Positions 16,784-27,742 are shown, counted from the first letter of the stretch. The stretch is 33,302 nt of DNA from Loktanella sp. (GCA_024686085.1 JAIBDT010000033.1:1-33302), one strand, 5' to 3'. Numbers and translations are program-made. The notes: generated by a model from the letters alone, not told the origin.

Positions 16784-18037
16784 ATGACACAAACACTTGG
16801 CATTGATTTTGGCACATCGAATACGGCTGCGGCTGTGCTGGTTGGCGGACGCCCGCATCTGATTGAGGTAGAACCGGGCCGGACGAGTTTGCCGACATCT
16901 GTATTTTTTGACTATGATCGCAAGGTCACTACCTATGGATCGGTTGCAAACACAGCATTGATCGACGGACGCGAAGGTCGGTTTATGCGGGCCTTGAAGT
17001 CAGTGCTGGGGACGCCTTTGATGCGTGAAAAGCGGCAGATTGCCTATGAGCAATTGACTCTGATTGAAGTCGTGGCACGGTTCTTGCAGACTATCCGCGA
17101 ACGCGCCGAAGCAACGACGGGTGCGTCGTTTAAAACCGCTTTGTCGGGTCGCCCTGTCCGGTTTCATTCCACCGATGACTTGCGCAATGCGCAGGCCGAG
17201 ATTGACCTACGCGATGCCTATCTATTGGCGGGTTATGACCATGTGTCGTTTATGTTTGAACCAGAGGCTGCGGCCTTGGCGGCGGGTCCGTTGCCCGAAG
17301 GCAAGCTGGGCCTGATCATTGATATTGGCGGCGGGACATCCGACTTTTCAGTCTTTGAACGCAGCAGCGATAATACACGTATCATTGTCAGTCACGGTGT
17401 GCGGGTTGGTGGCACCGATTTTGATAAAGCGATTAGTTTGGCGCAAGTTATGCCTTTGTTGGGTTATGGGGCCGAGATAAAAAACGAGATGGGTCCAGGC
17501 ACGCACACTGCCCCAAAGGCGATTTTTAACGATCTCGCCTCGTGGGAAAAAATTCCGTTCCTCTATACGGGCGAAATGCGCCGATTGGCCGCGCGGTTTC
17601 ACAAACTTGGTGTTCAGCCCGAACTGTTCGGGCGTTTGTCTGATGTGCTGGAAATGGAATTGGGGCATGATATCGCCTTTGCCGTTGAAGCTGGCAAAAT
17701 CCGTGTGAACGCCCCAGATGCGCAGGATGCAGCGATTGATTTACGGGTTATAGAAAAACAACTTTGGGCGCGCATGTCAGCGGCGCAACTGTCTGCCATT
17801 CTCGCGACACATGCGGAGACAATCCGCGTTGCCGCCCTCAAGACTTTGGAAATGGCTGATTTGACCCCCGATCAGATCGGGCAAATCGTATTTGTTGGTG
17901 GCTCTAGTCTGATGGGCGTTGTCGAATCCGCAATGGTTGAACTATTTCCGTCGGCCATTTTGGAACGGACAGAAGCCTTTACAGCGGTAGCTGATGGGCT
18001 GGCTATTGCCGCATCCAAGGGGCTTGGTAAGGCTTGA
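16784..18037 (+). CDS. Hsp70-family (YegD-like) ATPase-domain protein
   Basis: A 417-residue actin/Hsp70-fold ATPase. The phosphate-1 loop is [14 protein letters not shown] (4-17), phosphate-2 is [14 protein letters not shown] in the middle, and an adenosine-like motif [11 protein letters not shown] lies near the C-terminus. The substrate-binding domain of DnaK is absent, and the length matches the YegD group of short Hsp70 relatives whose role is not established. The start is set at the ATG at 16784 because the ATPase fold begins four residues later; a TAGGA lies 8 bases upstream. An open frame back to 16727 is probably not translated. Confidence 0.88.
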   Translation: MTQTLGIDFGTSNTAAAVLVGGRPHLIEVEPGRTSLPTSVFFDYDRKVTTYGSVANTALIDGREGRFMRALKSVLGTPLMREKRQIAYEQLTLIEVVARFLQTIRERAEATTGASFKTALSGRPVRFHSTDDLRNAQAEIDLRDAYLLAGYDHVSFMFEPEAAALAAGPLPEGKLGLIIDIGGGTSDFSVFERSSDNTRIIVSHGVRVGGTDFDKAISLAQVMPLLGYGAEIKNEMGPGTHTAPKAIFNDLASWEKIPFLYTGEMRRLAARFHKLGVQPELFGRLSDVLEMELGHDIAFAVEAGKIRVNAPDAQDAAIDLRVIEKQLWARMSAAQLSAILATHAETIRVAALKTLEMADLTPDQIGQIVFVGGSSLMGVVESAMVELFPSAILERTEAFTAVADGLAIAASKGLGKA

Positions 18038-18068
18038 TCGTCATGCAAAACAGGCGTATCTGGTCGCC

Positions 18069-18977
18069 ATGTTTATAGTCGCAGCCCTTTATCACTTCAC
18101 GCGTTTTGATGATCCAAACGCATTGCGTGGCCCTTTGTTGGCGCTATGCAAATCCCGCGGTATCAGCGGCACGCTTTTGCTGGCCCGCGAGGGGATCAAT
18201 GGTACAATCGCGGGTGACCGATCAGGTATTGACGCAGTCCTTGCACATATTCGTGCCTTGCCCGGCTGTGCCGATTTGATCTGGAAAGAGAGCGCCGCAA
18301 GCGTCGCACCTTTCCACCGTATGAAAGTCCGCCTGAAGCGCGAGATCGTGACGATGGGCCAGCCTGATGTCGATCCGACAGCAAGCGTTGGTCACTATGT
18401 GAATCCCGAAGATTGGAACGTGTTGATCACGTCCCCCGACGTGGCAGTGATCGATACGCGCAATAATTACGAGGTCGCGATTGGTACGTTTGACGGTGCG
18501 ATTGATCCTGAAACAAAGACGTTTGGCGAATTTCCTGTATGGTGGGAAGCGAACAAAGAACGTTTCCACAACAAGCGGATCGCGATGTTTTGCACTGGTG
18601 GTATTCGCTGTGAAAAGTCCACGAATTATCTGATCGGCCAGGGTGTGAACGACGTTTACCACCTTAAGGGCGGCATCCTGAAATACCTTGAAGAAGTGCC
18701 GCAGGAGCAAAGCACTTGGGACGGTGATTGCTTTGTTTTCGACGCGCGTGTCAGTGTGGGGCACGGCCTGAAGGAAGGTCCGCACCAGCTTTGCTATGCG
18801 TGTCGCAAACCGATTTTGCCCGAGGACCGCAATCGCCCCGAATTTGAAGAAGGCGTGGCCTGTCATCAATGTGCGGCTGAAACATCCGATGAGGACAAAG
18901 GCCGTTTCCGCGAGCGTCAAAAGCAGATTGCGCTGGCGAAGAAGCGTGGCACGCACCATATTGGCGGCCTGACGTAA
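18069..18977 (+). CDS. trhO: tRNA uridine(34) hydroxylase TrhO (rhodanese/UPF0176)
   Basis: A 302-residue protein of the YceA/TrhO family, which forms 5-hydroxyuridine at wobble U34 of tRNA in an oxygen-dependent reaction. An N-terminal acylphosphatase-like domain ([12 protein letters not shown], then [16 protein letters not shown]) is followed by a rhodanese domain with the active cysteine C175 in [14 protein letters not shown]-terminal cysteine-rich tail follows, with CYAC and CHQC pairs that may bind zinc. ATG at 18069 matches the family N-terminus and lies 31 bases after the Hsp70-like gene; its Shine-Dalgarno is weak. A terminator hairpin follows. Confidence 0.94.
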   Translation: MFIVAALYHFTRFDDPNALRGPLLALCKSRGISGTLLLAREGINGTIAGDRSGIDAVLAHIRALPGCADLIWKESAASVAPFHRMKVRLKREIVTMGQPDVDPTASVGHYVNPEDWNVLITSPDVAVIDTRNNYEVAIGTFDGAIDPETKTFGEFPVWWEANKERFHNKRIAMFCTGGIRCEKSTNYLIGQGVNDVYHLKGGILKYLEEVPQEQSTWDGDCFVFDARVSVGHGLKEGPHQLCYACRKPILPEDRNRPEFEEGVACHQCAAETSDEDKGRFRERQKQIALAKKRGTHHIGGLT

Positions 18978-18982
18978 GGCGC

Positions 18983-19008
18983 CGATTGCCCGCGGAAGCG
19001 GGCAATCG
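18983..19008. terminator. Hairpin between trhO and gyrB
   Basis: A perfect 11-bp stem (CGATTGCCCGC, 18983-18993; complement 18998-19008) with a GGAA tetraloop lies between the convergent ends of trhO and gyrB. No long T-run is present on either strand. It probably ends transcription from both sides. Confidence 0.75.
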
Positions 19009-19015
19009 CGATACT

Positions 19016-21451
<2,436 letters not shown>

Positions 21452-21512
21452 CTATCCGCAAGATATAGTCATTTTCACAGGGTTTGTCACGGCGAAACCC
21501 CCACATTTTGCG

Positions 21513-22133
21513 CTAGGTGAACGGGATAATAAGCCCGACCAGTATCAGCAGGGACCCAGCGGTTATATTGGTCCGCCAGAGTGCCGTCGGCGACGTCAGG
21601 AACGACTTTACCCGATCAATTGAGGCCGCCAAAATAAGGTTTCCGATCAATGGCACCAAGAACGATAAAAAGCAGATCGCCAGAATGTCGATCCATGTCA
21701 AAACCGTCAAGTCAAAGAAGCCCGGCAGCATACCCATGTAAAACAGGATCGCCTTTGGATTGCCTAGAATGACCGCCAGCCCCGCCAAGAACCCCGCCCA
21801 CATCCCGGGCTTGGTCAACCGACTGTCGCTGGCAATGGTGCGGTCCGCGTTACGGATAATGGTGTAGCCCATTAACAAAAATGTGGCGCACGCCACCCAT
21901 TTTAGCAGGACCATGAAGCCTGCAAACACCGAAACAATCCACGTGACGCCCAAGATCGCAAGGAACGGCCATAGCACGTCGCCAACGACGACGCCCAAGG
22001 CCAAGGGCCACGCTGCGTGAAATCCGCCTGACAGTGCCCGTGCGATGAGTGCGACCCAAACTGGACCAGGTGTCGCGAAGAGCAGGAACAAGGCGCCCGC
22101 GTATAGCAATAGGTCCATCGCGGAAATGGTCAT
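21513..22133 (-). CDS. LysE/RhtB-family amino acid exporter
   Basis: A 206-residue inner-membrane protein of the LysE translocator family, which exports amino acids or related metabolites. It shows the expected six or so hydrophobic segments, the first at about 6-25, followed by the family motif FATPGPVWVALIARALSGG (18-36); later segments include GMWAGFLAGLAVILGNPKAILF. The substrate is unknown. Its ATG shares one base with the stop of the GNAT gene (TAATG), so it is coupled to it, and gyrB lies 79 bases downstream. Confidence 0.92.
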   Translation of the reverse strand: MTISAMDLLLYAGALFLLFATPGPVWVALIARALSGGFHAAWPLALGVVVGDVLWPFLAILGVTWIVSVFAGFMVLLKWVACATFLLMGYTIIRNADRTIASDSRLTKPGMWAGFLAGLAVILGNPKAILFYMGMLPGFFDLTVLTWIDILAICFLSFLVPLIGNLILAASIDRVKSFLTSPTALWRTNITAGSLLILVGLIIPFT

Positions 22134-22660
22134 TAGAAAGCGTGCCCGACGAGGTCCACGATTTCGTCATCGTCCCACTCCAAATCAGTCATCTGCATGA
22201 CCATCAGACCGTCTTTGATGCCATCCATCGCATCCCCCGTGCGCACATCTATAAAGGATGAATACCGCAATACATTTTGTTTTTCTACAAAGCCGGCCCC
22301 CGCATACAACGGTTGATTACCGAAAAGAATAAAGAACACTGCAGGGCTTTGGCGCACTTCATCAATTGCGGCCTTCATCAAAATTGAGGCAATGCCCTTG
22401 CCGCGATGCGCGGGGTTGCTCGCGACCTCGGCTAGCCCCGCGACCTGCACAAGGGCATCGCCCATCCGGATGGCCCGCAGGGATACCGCCATATGTCCAA
22501 TGATTACACCCGTTTCGCGCACCACAAGCCGCACGTGATGCCGCTGCTGATAGTAGGATCGTCCGTCAAAATCGGTCCCGAAGGCCGCGTCGAGCAAATT
22601 ACCAATCTGGGCTTCATCCTGCGCGGTTAGGCGCATTTCCTCGATCCGCTCAACCTTCAT
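22133..22660 (-). CDS. GNAT-family N-acetyltransferase
   Basis: A 175-residue acetyltransferase of the GNAT superfamily. The acetyl-CoA-binding motif A is EVASNPAHRGKGIASILMKA (78-97), with R86-G-K-G89 as the pyrophosphate loop, preceded by a strand carrying AGLAEV. A later NQPLYAGAGFVEKQ segment fits motif B, where side-chain acetylases place a tyrosine. The substrate is unknown. It overlaps the VOC gene upstream by 11 bases and the LysE gene downstream by one, so the three genes form a coupled set. Confidence 0.9.
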   Translation of the reverse strand: MKVERIEEMRLTAQDEAQIGNLLDAAFGTDFDGRSYYQQRHHVRLVVRETGVIIGHMAVSLRAIRMGDALVQVAGLAEVASNPAHRGKGIASILMKAAIDEVRQSPAVFFILFGNQPLYAGAGFVEKQNVLRYSSFIDVRTGDAMDGIKDGLMVMQMTDLEWDDDEIVDLVGHAF

Positions 22661-23093
22661 TTTGCGCCTCTGGCAAGGTCAAGGACCCATCCTCATTCAG
22701 CGTCCAAAACGGGTTCATTGCCAGCTCCCAAACATGGCCATCCGGATCTGCATAGTAACCAGAATACCCACCCCAGAATACTTTCTCGGGCGCTTTTAGC
22801 GCCGTGGCGCCAGATTCCAGCGCTAATTTGTAGGCTGCGTCGACCTCCTTTTCAGTCGAAAAATTCTGCGCCAACGTCATGGCCCCGGTCCCAAGTTTTG
22901 CATCAGGCCGTCCTTGGTCTTCGGCCAATGGCCCAAGCCCAAAAAAGCCCAAAACCATTCCATTAATTTGGTAAAAAACGACTGATCCAGGCATTTCACT
23001 GGTGGGGGTCCAACCAAGTGCTGCGTAAAAGGATTTTGCTCGTTCCAAGTCGGTCACGCCAAGGGTGATCAGTGTCACGCGTTGTGGGGTCAT
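22650..23093 (-). CDS. VOC-family protein
   Basis: A 147-residue glyoxalase-fold protein with an N-terminal module (VTLITLGVTDLERAKSFYAALGW) and a second module ending YYADPDGHVWELAMNP. The usual first-strand histidine is replaced (LITLG), so it may not bind metal in the classical way. Substrate and role are unknown; relatives are annotated as glyoxalases or antibiotic-resistance-like proteins without evidence. The ATG overlaps the recF stop (ATGA), making it part of the recF transcript. Confidence 0.88.
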   Translation of the reverse strand: MTPQRVTLITLGVTDLERAKSFYAALGWTPTSEMPGSVVFYQINGMVLGFFGLGPLAEDQGRPDAKLGTGAMTLAQNFSTEKEVDAAYKLALESGATALKAPEKVFWGGYSGYYADPDGHVWELAMNPFWTLNEDGSLTLPEAQNEG

Positions 23094-24208
23094 ATCGGGT
23101 CTCTTTCTTTTACTATCGAGCCGCCGTCCTCTTCGGTGACTTCCACATATTGTGCGCGCGAACCCAGTTCCGCAAAGAGTTCTGGGCCTGTCCCAGTCAT
23201 AAATGCCTGCGATCCAAGTGCGCAGATTTCATCATAAAGAGCGGCCCGACGGGTCTGGTCAAGGTGAGCGGCGACTTCGTCAAGCAACAAGATTGGCGGT
23301 GCGCCGAAATCGCGGATCAAGGCACGCCCGTTGGCAAGGATCAAGCTAATCAGTAACGCCTTTTGCTCGCCTGTTGAACAGTCCTTGGCCGAAACACCTT
23401 TGTCGGCGAACACAGCTTGCAAATCAGCGCGGTGCGGTCCCATAAGGGTGCGGCCCGCCCCCATGTCGCGGACCCTGTTTTGCGCAAAGGCAGCAGTCAA
23501 AGCTGCGGGATCTTCGGGAGCCTCGATAGCGGGATCGGCGTGGATCAGTGAAAGGGCAGCCGTCGGAAAAGCCGTTTGCGTCGCCTCTTGTGCCGCTGCA
23601 AGTTCGGCGATTGTATTGCACCTGTTTTGATGAATTTTCGCGCCCGCATCAGCCATTTGCTTTTCAAGAGCGTGATACCAATGGGCGTCGCGAACCATGT
23701 CCTTAAGCAGCCTGTTGCGTTCCCGCATGGCCTTTTCATAACTCAAGACTGCCTCGGCATGAGTGGGCTCAAAACTAAGGGTTGCACGGTCCAAGAACCG
23801 CCTACGCCCCTCGGCACCCTCTATCCACAACCTGTCCATCGACGGCACCAACCACAAAACGCGCCCAATGCGCCCTAGGGCAATTTGCGGCGCAGCTTTG
23901 CCGTCGATGCGCACGCTGCGCGAGGCTGCGGGTTCGGCCCATGTTTCAATCTCGTGGGTCTGCTGACCAGAGTGCAAAAGGCCTGTAACTTTCCAGCCCA
24001 GCGCCTCTGGGCGGCGGATCAAATTCTCTGGTGACGCACGGCGCAACCCCCGTCCCGGAGACAACATCGAAACGGCTTCAAGCAGGTTGGTTTTGCCTGC
24101 ACCATTGGGTCCATAAATCGCAACAGGGCGTCCGTCGCAAGCCAAGACCGCGCGGCGATGCGACCTGAAATGGGAAAGCGATAGTTCAGATAAAGAAAGG
24201 GCCGACAT
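23090..24208 (-). CDS. recF: DNA replication and repair protein RecF
   Basis: SMC-like ATPase that loads RecA at gaps together with RecO and RecR. The 372 residues show Walker A YGPNGAGKTNLLEAV (32-46), the signature STGEQKALLISLILANGRAL and Walker B PPILLLDEVAAHLD. It lies 51 bases after dnaN in the usual dnaA-dnaN-recF order. The Shine-Dalgarno AAAGGG is 7 bases before the ATG and can pair with the first codons (see the hairpin entry). The stop overlaps the next gene. Confidence 0.97.
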   Translation of the reverse strand: MSALSLSELSLSHFRSHRRAVLACDGRPVAIYGPNGAGKTNLLEAVSMLSPGRGLRRASPENLIRRPEALGWKVTGLLHSGQQTHEIETWAEPAASRSVRIDGKAAPQIALGRIGRVLWLVPSMDRLWIEGAEGRRRFLDRATLSFEPTHAEAVLSYEKAMRERNRLLKDMVRDAHWYHALEKQMADAGAKIHQNRCNTIAELAAAQEATQTAFPTAALSLIHADPAIEAPEDPAALTAAFAQNRVRDMGAGRTLMGPHRADLQAVFADKGVSAKDCSTGEQKALLISLILANGRALIRDFGAPPILLLDEVAAHLDQTRRAALYDEICALGSQAFMTGTGPELFAELGSRAQYVEVTEEDGGSIVKERDPI

Positions 24209-24222
24209 TCACCGACCCTTTC
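24195..24222 (-). promoter_or_regulatory. Hairpin covering the recF ribosome binding site
   Basis: On the minus strand GAAAGGG (24222-24216) contains the recF Shine-Dalgarno and is perfectly complementary to CCCTTTC (24201-24195) in codons 3-5. The intervening 14 bases hold the ATG. Pairing would hide the ribosome binding site and lower recF translation unless ribosomes or another structure open it. Function is inferred from base pairing only. Confidence 0.35.
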
Positions 24223-24259
24223 CGCAGTTGATATGTTCCTTAGGGACCAAGACGCGCCC

Positions 24260-25378
24260 TTAGACGCGCATCGGCATGACCACATAGATGGCGGAGGTAT
24301 CGTTGCCTTCGCGCATCAAGGTCGGATCACCACTGGAGTTGAACAAGAACACCGCATTTTCGCGGTCTACTTGGCTAGCAATTTCCAGCAGATATTTCGC
24401 GTTAAACCCGATTTCCAAACGTTCGTCGCTGTAGGCCACGGCCAGTTCTTCCTCGGCAGCGCCGCTGTCGGGCGCATTCACGGATAGGATCAAGCGGTCT
24501 TCGTCGAGCGACAGCTTCACAGCGCGGGACCGTTCGGATGAAACCGTTGCAACACGGTCAACGGCACGAGCAAATTCAGCGGCGTCGACTTCTAGTTTGC
24601 GTGTGTTGCCCTGAGGAATCACGCGCGTGTAATCTGGGAACGTACCGTCGATGACCTTAGAGGTAAGCGTAATGTCGGGGGTCGCAAAGCGGATTTTTGT
24701 CTCGGACACTGACACTGCGATTTGCATATCATCGTCGTCCAAAAGTTTACGCAATTCGCCAACGGTTTTACGCGGAACAATCACACCCGCCATGTCGCCA
24801 GCGCCTGCGGGCAGGTCCGCATCAATGCGCGCCAAACGGTGACCATCTGTTGCAACGCAACGCAGCACTTTGCCGCCGTCGCTATCCGCGACATGCATGT
24901 AAACACCATTAAGGTAATACCGCGTTTCCTCGGTCGAGATCGCGAATTTGGATTTGTCGAACAGGCGACGCAGAACGGGTGCGGGCGCCGAGAAGTTCGC
25001 CGCATATTCAGACGAAGCCATCACGGGAAAGTCTTCTTTTGGCAGTGTCGCCAAAGAAAAATTTGAACGCCCAGCTTCAATTGTCAGTCGGCCCGTATTG
25101 CTGTCTTCGGTCAACGTCACAAGAGAGCCGTCAGGCAATTTGCGGATAATTTCATTTAGCGTCACAGCAGACACTGTCGTGGCCCCTGCGCGGGTCACTT
25201 GCGCGGGTGCACGATCGACCACTTCGATATCAAGATCGGTTGCGCGAAAATGGACGCTGTCGCCTTCGGCCTCGATCAGCACGTTCGCCAAAATCGGGAT
25301 TGTATTGCGACGTTCGACCACGGACTGGGCCTGTGCGACGGCCTTTAAAAGGCTTGCGCGTTCAATACTTAGTTTCAT
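24260..25378 (-). CDS. dnaN: DNA polymerase III beta subunit (sliding clamp)
   Basis: The ring-shaped processivity clamp that tethers polymerase III and other factors to DNA. The 372-residue product begins MKLSIERASLLKAVAQAQSV, the standard DnaN start, includes LPKEDFPVM in the first domain and ends YVVMPMRV, the conserved C-terminus of the clamp. The frame is open further upstream to 25453, but the ATG at 25378, with GGAG about 10 bases before it, fits the family. It lies 127 bases after dnaA and 51 bases before recF on the same strand. Confidence 0.98.
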   Translation of the reverse strand: MKLSIERASLLKAVAQAQSVVERRNTIPILANVLIEAEGDSVHFRATDLDIEVVDRAPAQVTRAGATTVSAVTLNEIIRKLPDGSLVTLTEDSNTGRLTIEAGRSNFSLATLPKEDFPVMASSEYAANFSAPAPVLRRLFDKSKFAISTEETRYYLNGVYMHVADSDGGKVLRCVATDGHRLARIDADLPAGAGDMAGVIVPRKTVGELRKLLDDDDMQIAVSVSETKIRFATPDITLTSKVIDGTFPDYTRVIPQGNTRKLEVDAAEFARAVDRVATVSSERSRAVKLSLDEDRLILSVNAPDSGAAEEELAVAYSDERLEIGFNAKYLLEIASQVDRENAVFLFNSSGDPTLMREGNDTSAIYVVMPMRV

Positions 25379-25505
25379 GTCCCATGCTCCGCATATCTTG
25401 TTGGGCTTACGCCATCCGGACTGGCAAGCTACCGCATTTCTGCGCGGCCTCAAGCGGTATTGTGAAAACTGTCGTAGACTGTTGCGCCTTGGTCAAGCCA
25501 AATGG

Positions 25506-26846
25506 CTATTCCTCTAAGGCGCGACGCAGCAATTCCAGATCGTCCGCAATCTGGCTATCGGTGATCTTTAGCTCTTCGATACGGCGGACACCGTGCATGA
25601 CTGTCGTATGATCGCGGCCACCAAAGCGGCGCCCAATCTCAGGCAATGACCGGCTGGTCATTTGCTTGGCCAGATACATTGCGACCTGACGCGGACGCGC
25701 GTAGTTGCGCACGCGCTTTGGCCCGATCATCTCGGATAGGCGAATATTGTAGTGCTCGGACACGCGGCGCTGGATTTCTTCCACCGTAACCTTACGATCA
25801 GAGGCCTTAAGCACATCTGACAAGCAGTCTTGGGTCAGTTCCAGAGTGATTTCGCGGCCAACGAGAGACGCAAAAGCGAACAGACGGGTCAACGCGCCCT
25901 CAAGAACACGCACATTGGTCGAGATGCGGTGTGCGAGGAATTCCAACACGCCAGGGGCGATGGAAAGACCGGGATACTGGCCGCGATAGACCTCAACCTT
26001 GGATTGTAGAATACCCAAGCGCAGCTCGTAGTCAGTCGGGTGCAGGTCTACTACAAGGCCGCTTTGCATCCGTGACTTAATCCGCTCCTCGAGATCTTTG
26101 ATCTCTCCGGGTGCGCGGTCGGCGGAAATGATAATCTGCTTTTTGCCATCGATCAGCGCATTGAAGGTGTGAAAGAATTCCTCTTGCGTGCTGTCTTTGC
26201 CCGCAATGAATTGCACATCGTCGACCATCAAAACGTCAACAGACCGAAACAACTGTTTGAAATCCATCATCTTGCGTTCGCGCAGCGCGGTAATGAAACG
26301 GTACATGAACTGCTCTGCAGAAAGATAGAGAACGTTCAGTTCTGGGCTGCGGCGCTGCAATTCATGAGCAATAGCGTGCATCAAGTGCGTCTTGCCAAGG
26401 CCGACACCACCATAAAGGAACAACGGGTTAAACGTGACTGGACCACCTTCGGCAACACGGTGCGCGGCGGCATTGGCAAGTTCGTTTGGTTTGCCAACAA
26501 TAAAGGTATCAAACGTAAAGCGAGCATCAAGCGGGGACCCCGCGATGTCATCGACAAAAGTTGCTTTCGTCACCGCAGCGGCAGGTTTCGCAGAGGCACG
26601 GGACGCGCCTGTTGCCTCGAACATCAAGCGACTGACCGACCCGCCTGCGCGGTTCAGTTCATACATGATCTGTTCGCCAAAGTTCTGCTGGACGTAGTTA
26701 CCGATAAAGGTGGTTGGGACTTTAAACGTCACGACAGCATCGGACAATTTTACGAACTCAAGGGGTTCGATCCAATTGGAAAAGTTATTCGCGCCAACCG
26801 TTGTCTTCAGCGCGCCCATAACCTTTGCCCACATGTCATTCGTCAT
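25506..26846 (-). CDS. dnaA: Chromosomal replication initiator DnaA
   Basis: AAA+ initiator that binds DnaA boxes and opens oriC. The 446 residues contain an N-terminal DnaB-contact domain (MWAKVMGALKTTVGANNFSNWIEPL), a short linker, and an ATPase with Walker A GGVGLGKT (146-153) and Walker B VLMVDDVQF. The C-terminal DNA-binding domain carries the DnaA signature (RRFGGRDHTTVMHGVRRIEE). The start at 26846 (MTNDMW) is preferred over an upstream in-frame start at 26900 because it matches the family N-terminus and has CAGGG 7 bases upstream. A long non-coding stretch lies upstream, between dnaA and rpsT. Confidence 0.98.
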   Translation of the reverse strand: MTNDMWAKVMGALKTTVGANNFSNWIEPLEFVKLSDAVVTFKVPTTFIGNYVQQNFGEQIMYELNRAGGSVSRLMFEATGASRASAKPAAAVTKATFVDDIAGSPLDARFTFDTFIVGKPNELANAAAHRVAEGGPVTFNPLFLYGGVGLGKTHLMHAIAHELQRRSPELNVLYLSAEQFMYRFITALRERKMMDFKQLFRSVDVLMVDDVQFIAGKDSTQEEFFHTFNALIDGKKQIIISADRAPGEIKDLEERIKSRMQSGLVVDLHPTDYELRLGILQSKVEVYRGQYPGLSIAPGVLEFLAHRISTNVRVLEGALTRLFAFASLVGREITLELTQDCLSDVLKASDRKVTVEEIQRRVSEHYNIRLSEMIGPKRVRNYARPRQVAMYLAKQMTSRSLPEIGRRFGGRDHTTVMHGVRRIEELKITDSQIADDLELLRRALEE

Positions 26847-27088
26847 TTTAGCCCTGCTACTCTCAAAAAGCTTCCAAAGACAAAGACAATGCTTTGCCAC
26901 GCCTCACATATTCCATCGCACAACAGTAGCATTCGCACGGGGTCCCATCCCGGGCGCGCCTTGCATGCGCATGTGTAAAAAGCTCGAACATTTCGCGCGG
27001 GTGTTTCGCACAAACGCGGTCAGTCTAAGCAATTTCTGGGCAATGGGACTTCTTGTGGCTTTGGCATTCCTGCCATTACCAAAGACAC

Positions 27089-27113
27089 AAAAACTAACAG
27101 CGCGTTGCTGTTA
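27089..27113 (-). terminator. Terminator-like hairpin upstream of dnaA
   Basis: On the minus strand TAACAGC, a 5-base loop and GCTGTTA form a perfect 7-bp stem followed by GTTTTT. It faces dnaA, about 240 bases before the dnaA start and 210 bases after the rpsT terminator, with no ORF in between. It may end a small RNA or act as an attenuator in a long dnaA leader. Confidence 0.5.
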
Positions 27114-27204
27114 ACTTTTGCATGAATAATCGGGTATCGGCGAAATGGAATTTCCCCGAATAATAGTCCCGAACCACTCATGTCCCCCGGAACGATGTGA
27201 ATCG

Positions 27205-27240
27205 CTTGGGTAAGTTAGCAACCTAGATGTAGTCGTTCAA
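27205..27240 (-). promoter_or_regulatory. Possible sigma-70-like promoter facing dnaA
   Basis: TTGAAC (27240-27235) and TAACTT (27217-27212) on the minus strand are spaced by 17 bases. The -35 matches 4 of 6 consensus bases and the -10 only 3 of 6, so this is weak. It would start a transcript near 27205, next to the GAATC at 27199-27203, that runs about 115 bases to the hairpin at 27089-27113. Confidence 0.25.
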
Positions 27241-27324
27241 CACAACATCGCACTTGACTCGGGTCTTACCTAAAAAGAATCTCTGACCCCTTTGAAAAGG
27301 CACGAAAACATCAATGAATGTTGG

Positions 27325-27359
27325 TAAAAACAAAAAAGCGCGCTGAGACCAGCGCGCTT
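27325..27359 (-). terminator. Intrinsic terminator of rpsT
   Basis: On the minus strand AAGCGCGCT, loop GGTCTC and AGCGCGCTT form a perfect 9-bp stem running into a T-rich tail (TTTTTTG then TTTTT). It starts 45 bases after the rpsT stop. This is the best-formed intrinsic terminator in the window. Confidence 0.9.
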
Positions 27360-27404
27360 ATTGACTTGTGCAATCTGGCAACAGAGTACCAGAGAATCTA
27401 TCGC

Positions 27405-27668
27405 TTACGCGATTGCCTTCACGCGGGAAGACAGGCGCGACATTTTGCGCGCCGCAGTGTTTTTGTGAACCACACCTTTGGTCACACCGCGCATCAGCTC
27501 AGGCTGTGCAGCCTGCAATGCTTTTGCTGCTGCGTCTTTGTCGCCGGAAGCAATTGCTTCCTCAACAGCGCGCAAGAATGTACGGATACGCGAACGGCGC
27601 ATTTTGTTGACTTGAAAACGTGCTTCGTTCTGACGGGCGCGCTTTTTAGCTTGTGGAGTATTTGCCAT
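27405..27668 (-). CDS. rpsT: 30S ribosomal protein S20
   Basis: An 87-residue basic protein beginning [27 protein letters not shown] (shown here only to identify the S20 N-terminus by [16 protein letters not shown]); it binds 16S rRNA in the body of the small subunit. The full family length is present, ending VKAIA. A GAGGG lies about 10 bases before the ATG. Placement directly upstream of dnaA is common in alphaproteobacteria. A strong intrinsic terminator separates it from dnaA. Confidence 0.97.
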   Translation of the reverse strand: MANTPQAKKRARQNEARFQVNKMRRSRIRTFLRAVEEAIASGDKDAAAKALQAAQPELMRGVTKGVVHKNTAARKMSRLSSRVKAIA

Positions 27669-27720
27669 GTCTCAGTTCCCTCTTTCGGGTCAATAAAAAT
27701 TCATCTGCGCAATTGGCCCG

Positions 27721-27742
27721 AGCCGGGTTTTGGGAACCGGCT
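27721..27742 (-). terminator. Weak hairpin between enoyl-CoA hydratase and rpsT
   Basis: AGCCGG (27721-27726) pairs with CCGGCT (27737-27742) over 6 bp with a 10-base loop. No T-run follows on the minus strand. It may reduce read-through from the hydratase gene into rpsT. Confidence 0.3.

Larger units (their letters stand above)
26847..27404. other. Non-coding region between dnaA and rpsT
   Basis: 558 bases without a convincing gene. From the rpsT side it contains the rpsT terminator (27325-27359), four GANTC sites (27199-27398) and a second terminator-like hairpin on the minus strand (27089-27113); then about 240 bases lead to dnaA. No group of DnaA boxes (TTATNCACA) was found on either strand; the nearest match, TTTTACACA (26972-26980, minus), has one mismatch. 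The region is therefore not an obvious oriC, although dnaA promoters must lie here. Confidence 0.7.

Noticed and set aside
16661..16858. N-terminal extension of pncA by 66 codons
   Set aside because: The family start MHALLVIDVQNDF with AGGAG upstream is clear; the extension overlaps the divergent Hsp70-like gene.
26169..26978. 269-codon open frame antisense to dnaA
   Set aside because: It is almost entirely a mirror of dnaA, shows no motifs, and has no separate conserved portion.
26964..26980. CATGCGCATG palindrome and TTTTACACA as an origin element
   Set aside because: A single palindrome and one imperfect DnaA-box match, without companions, are not enough to call an origin.
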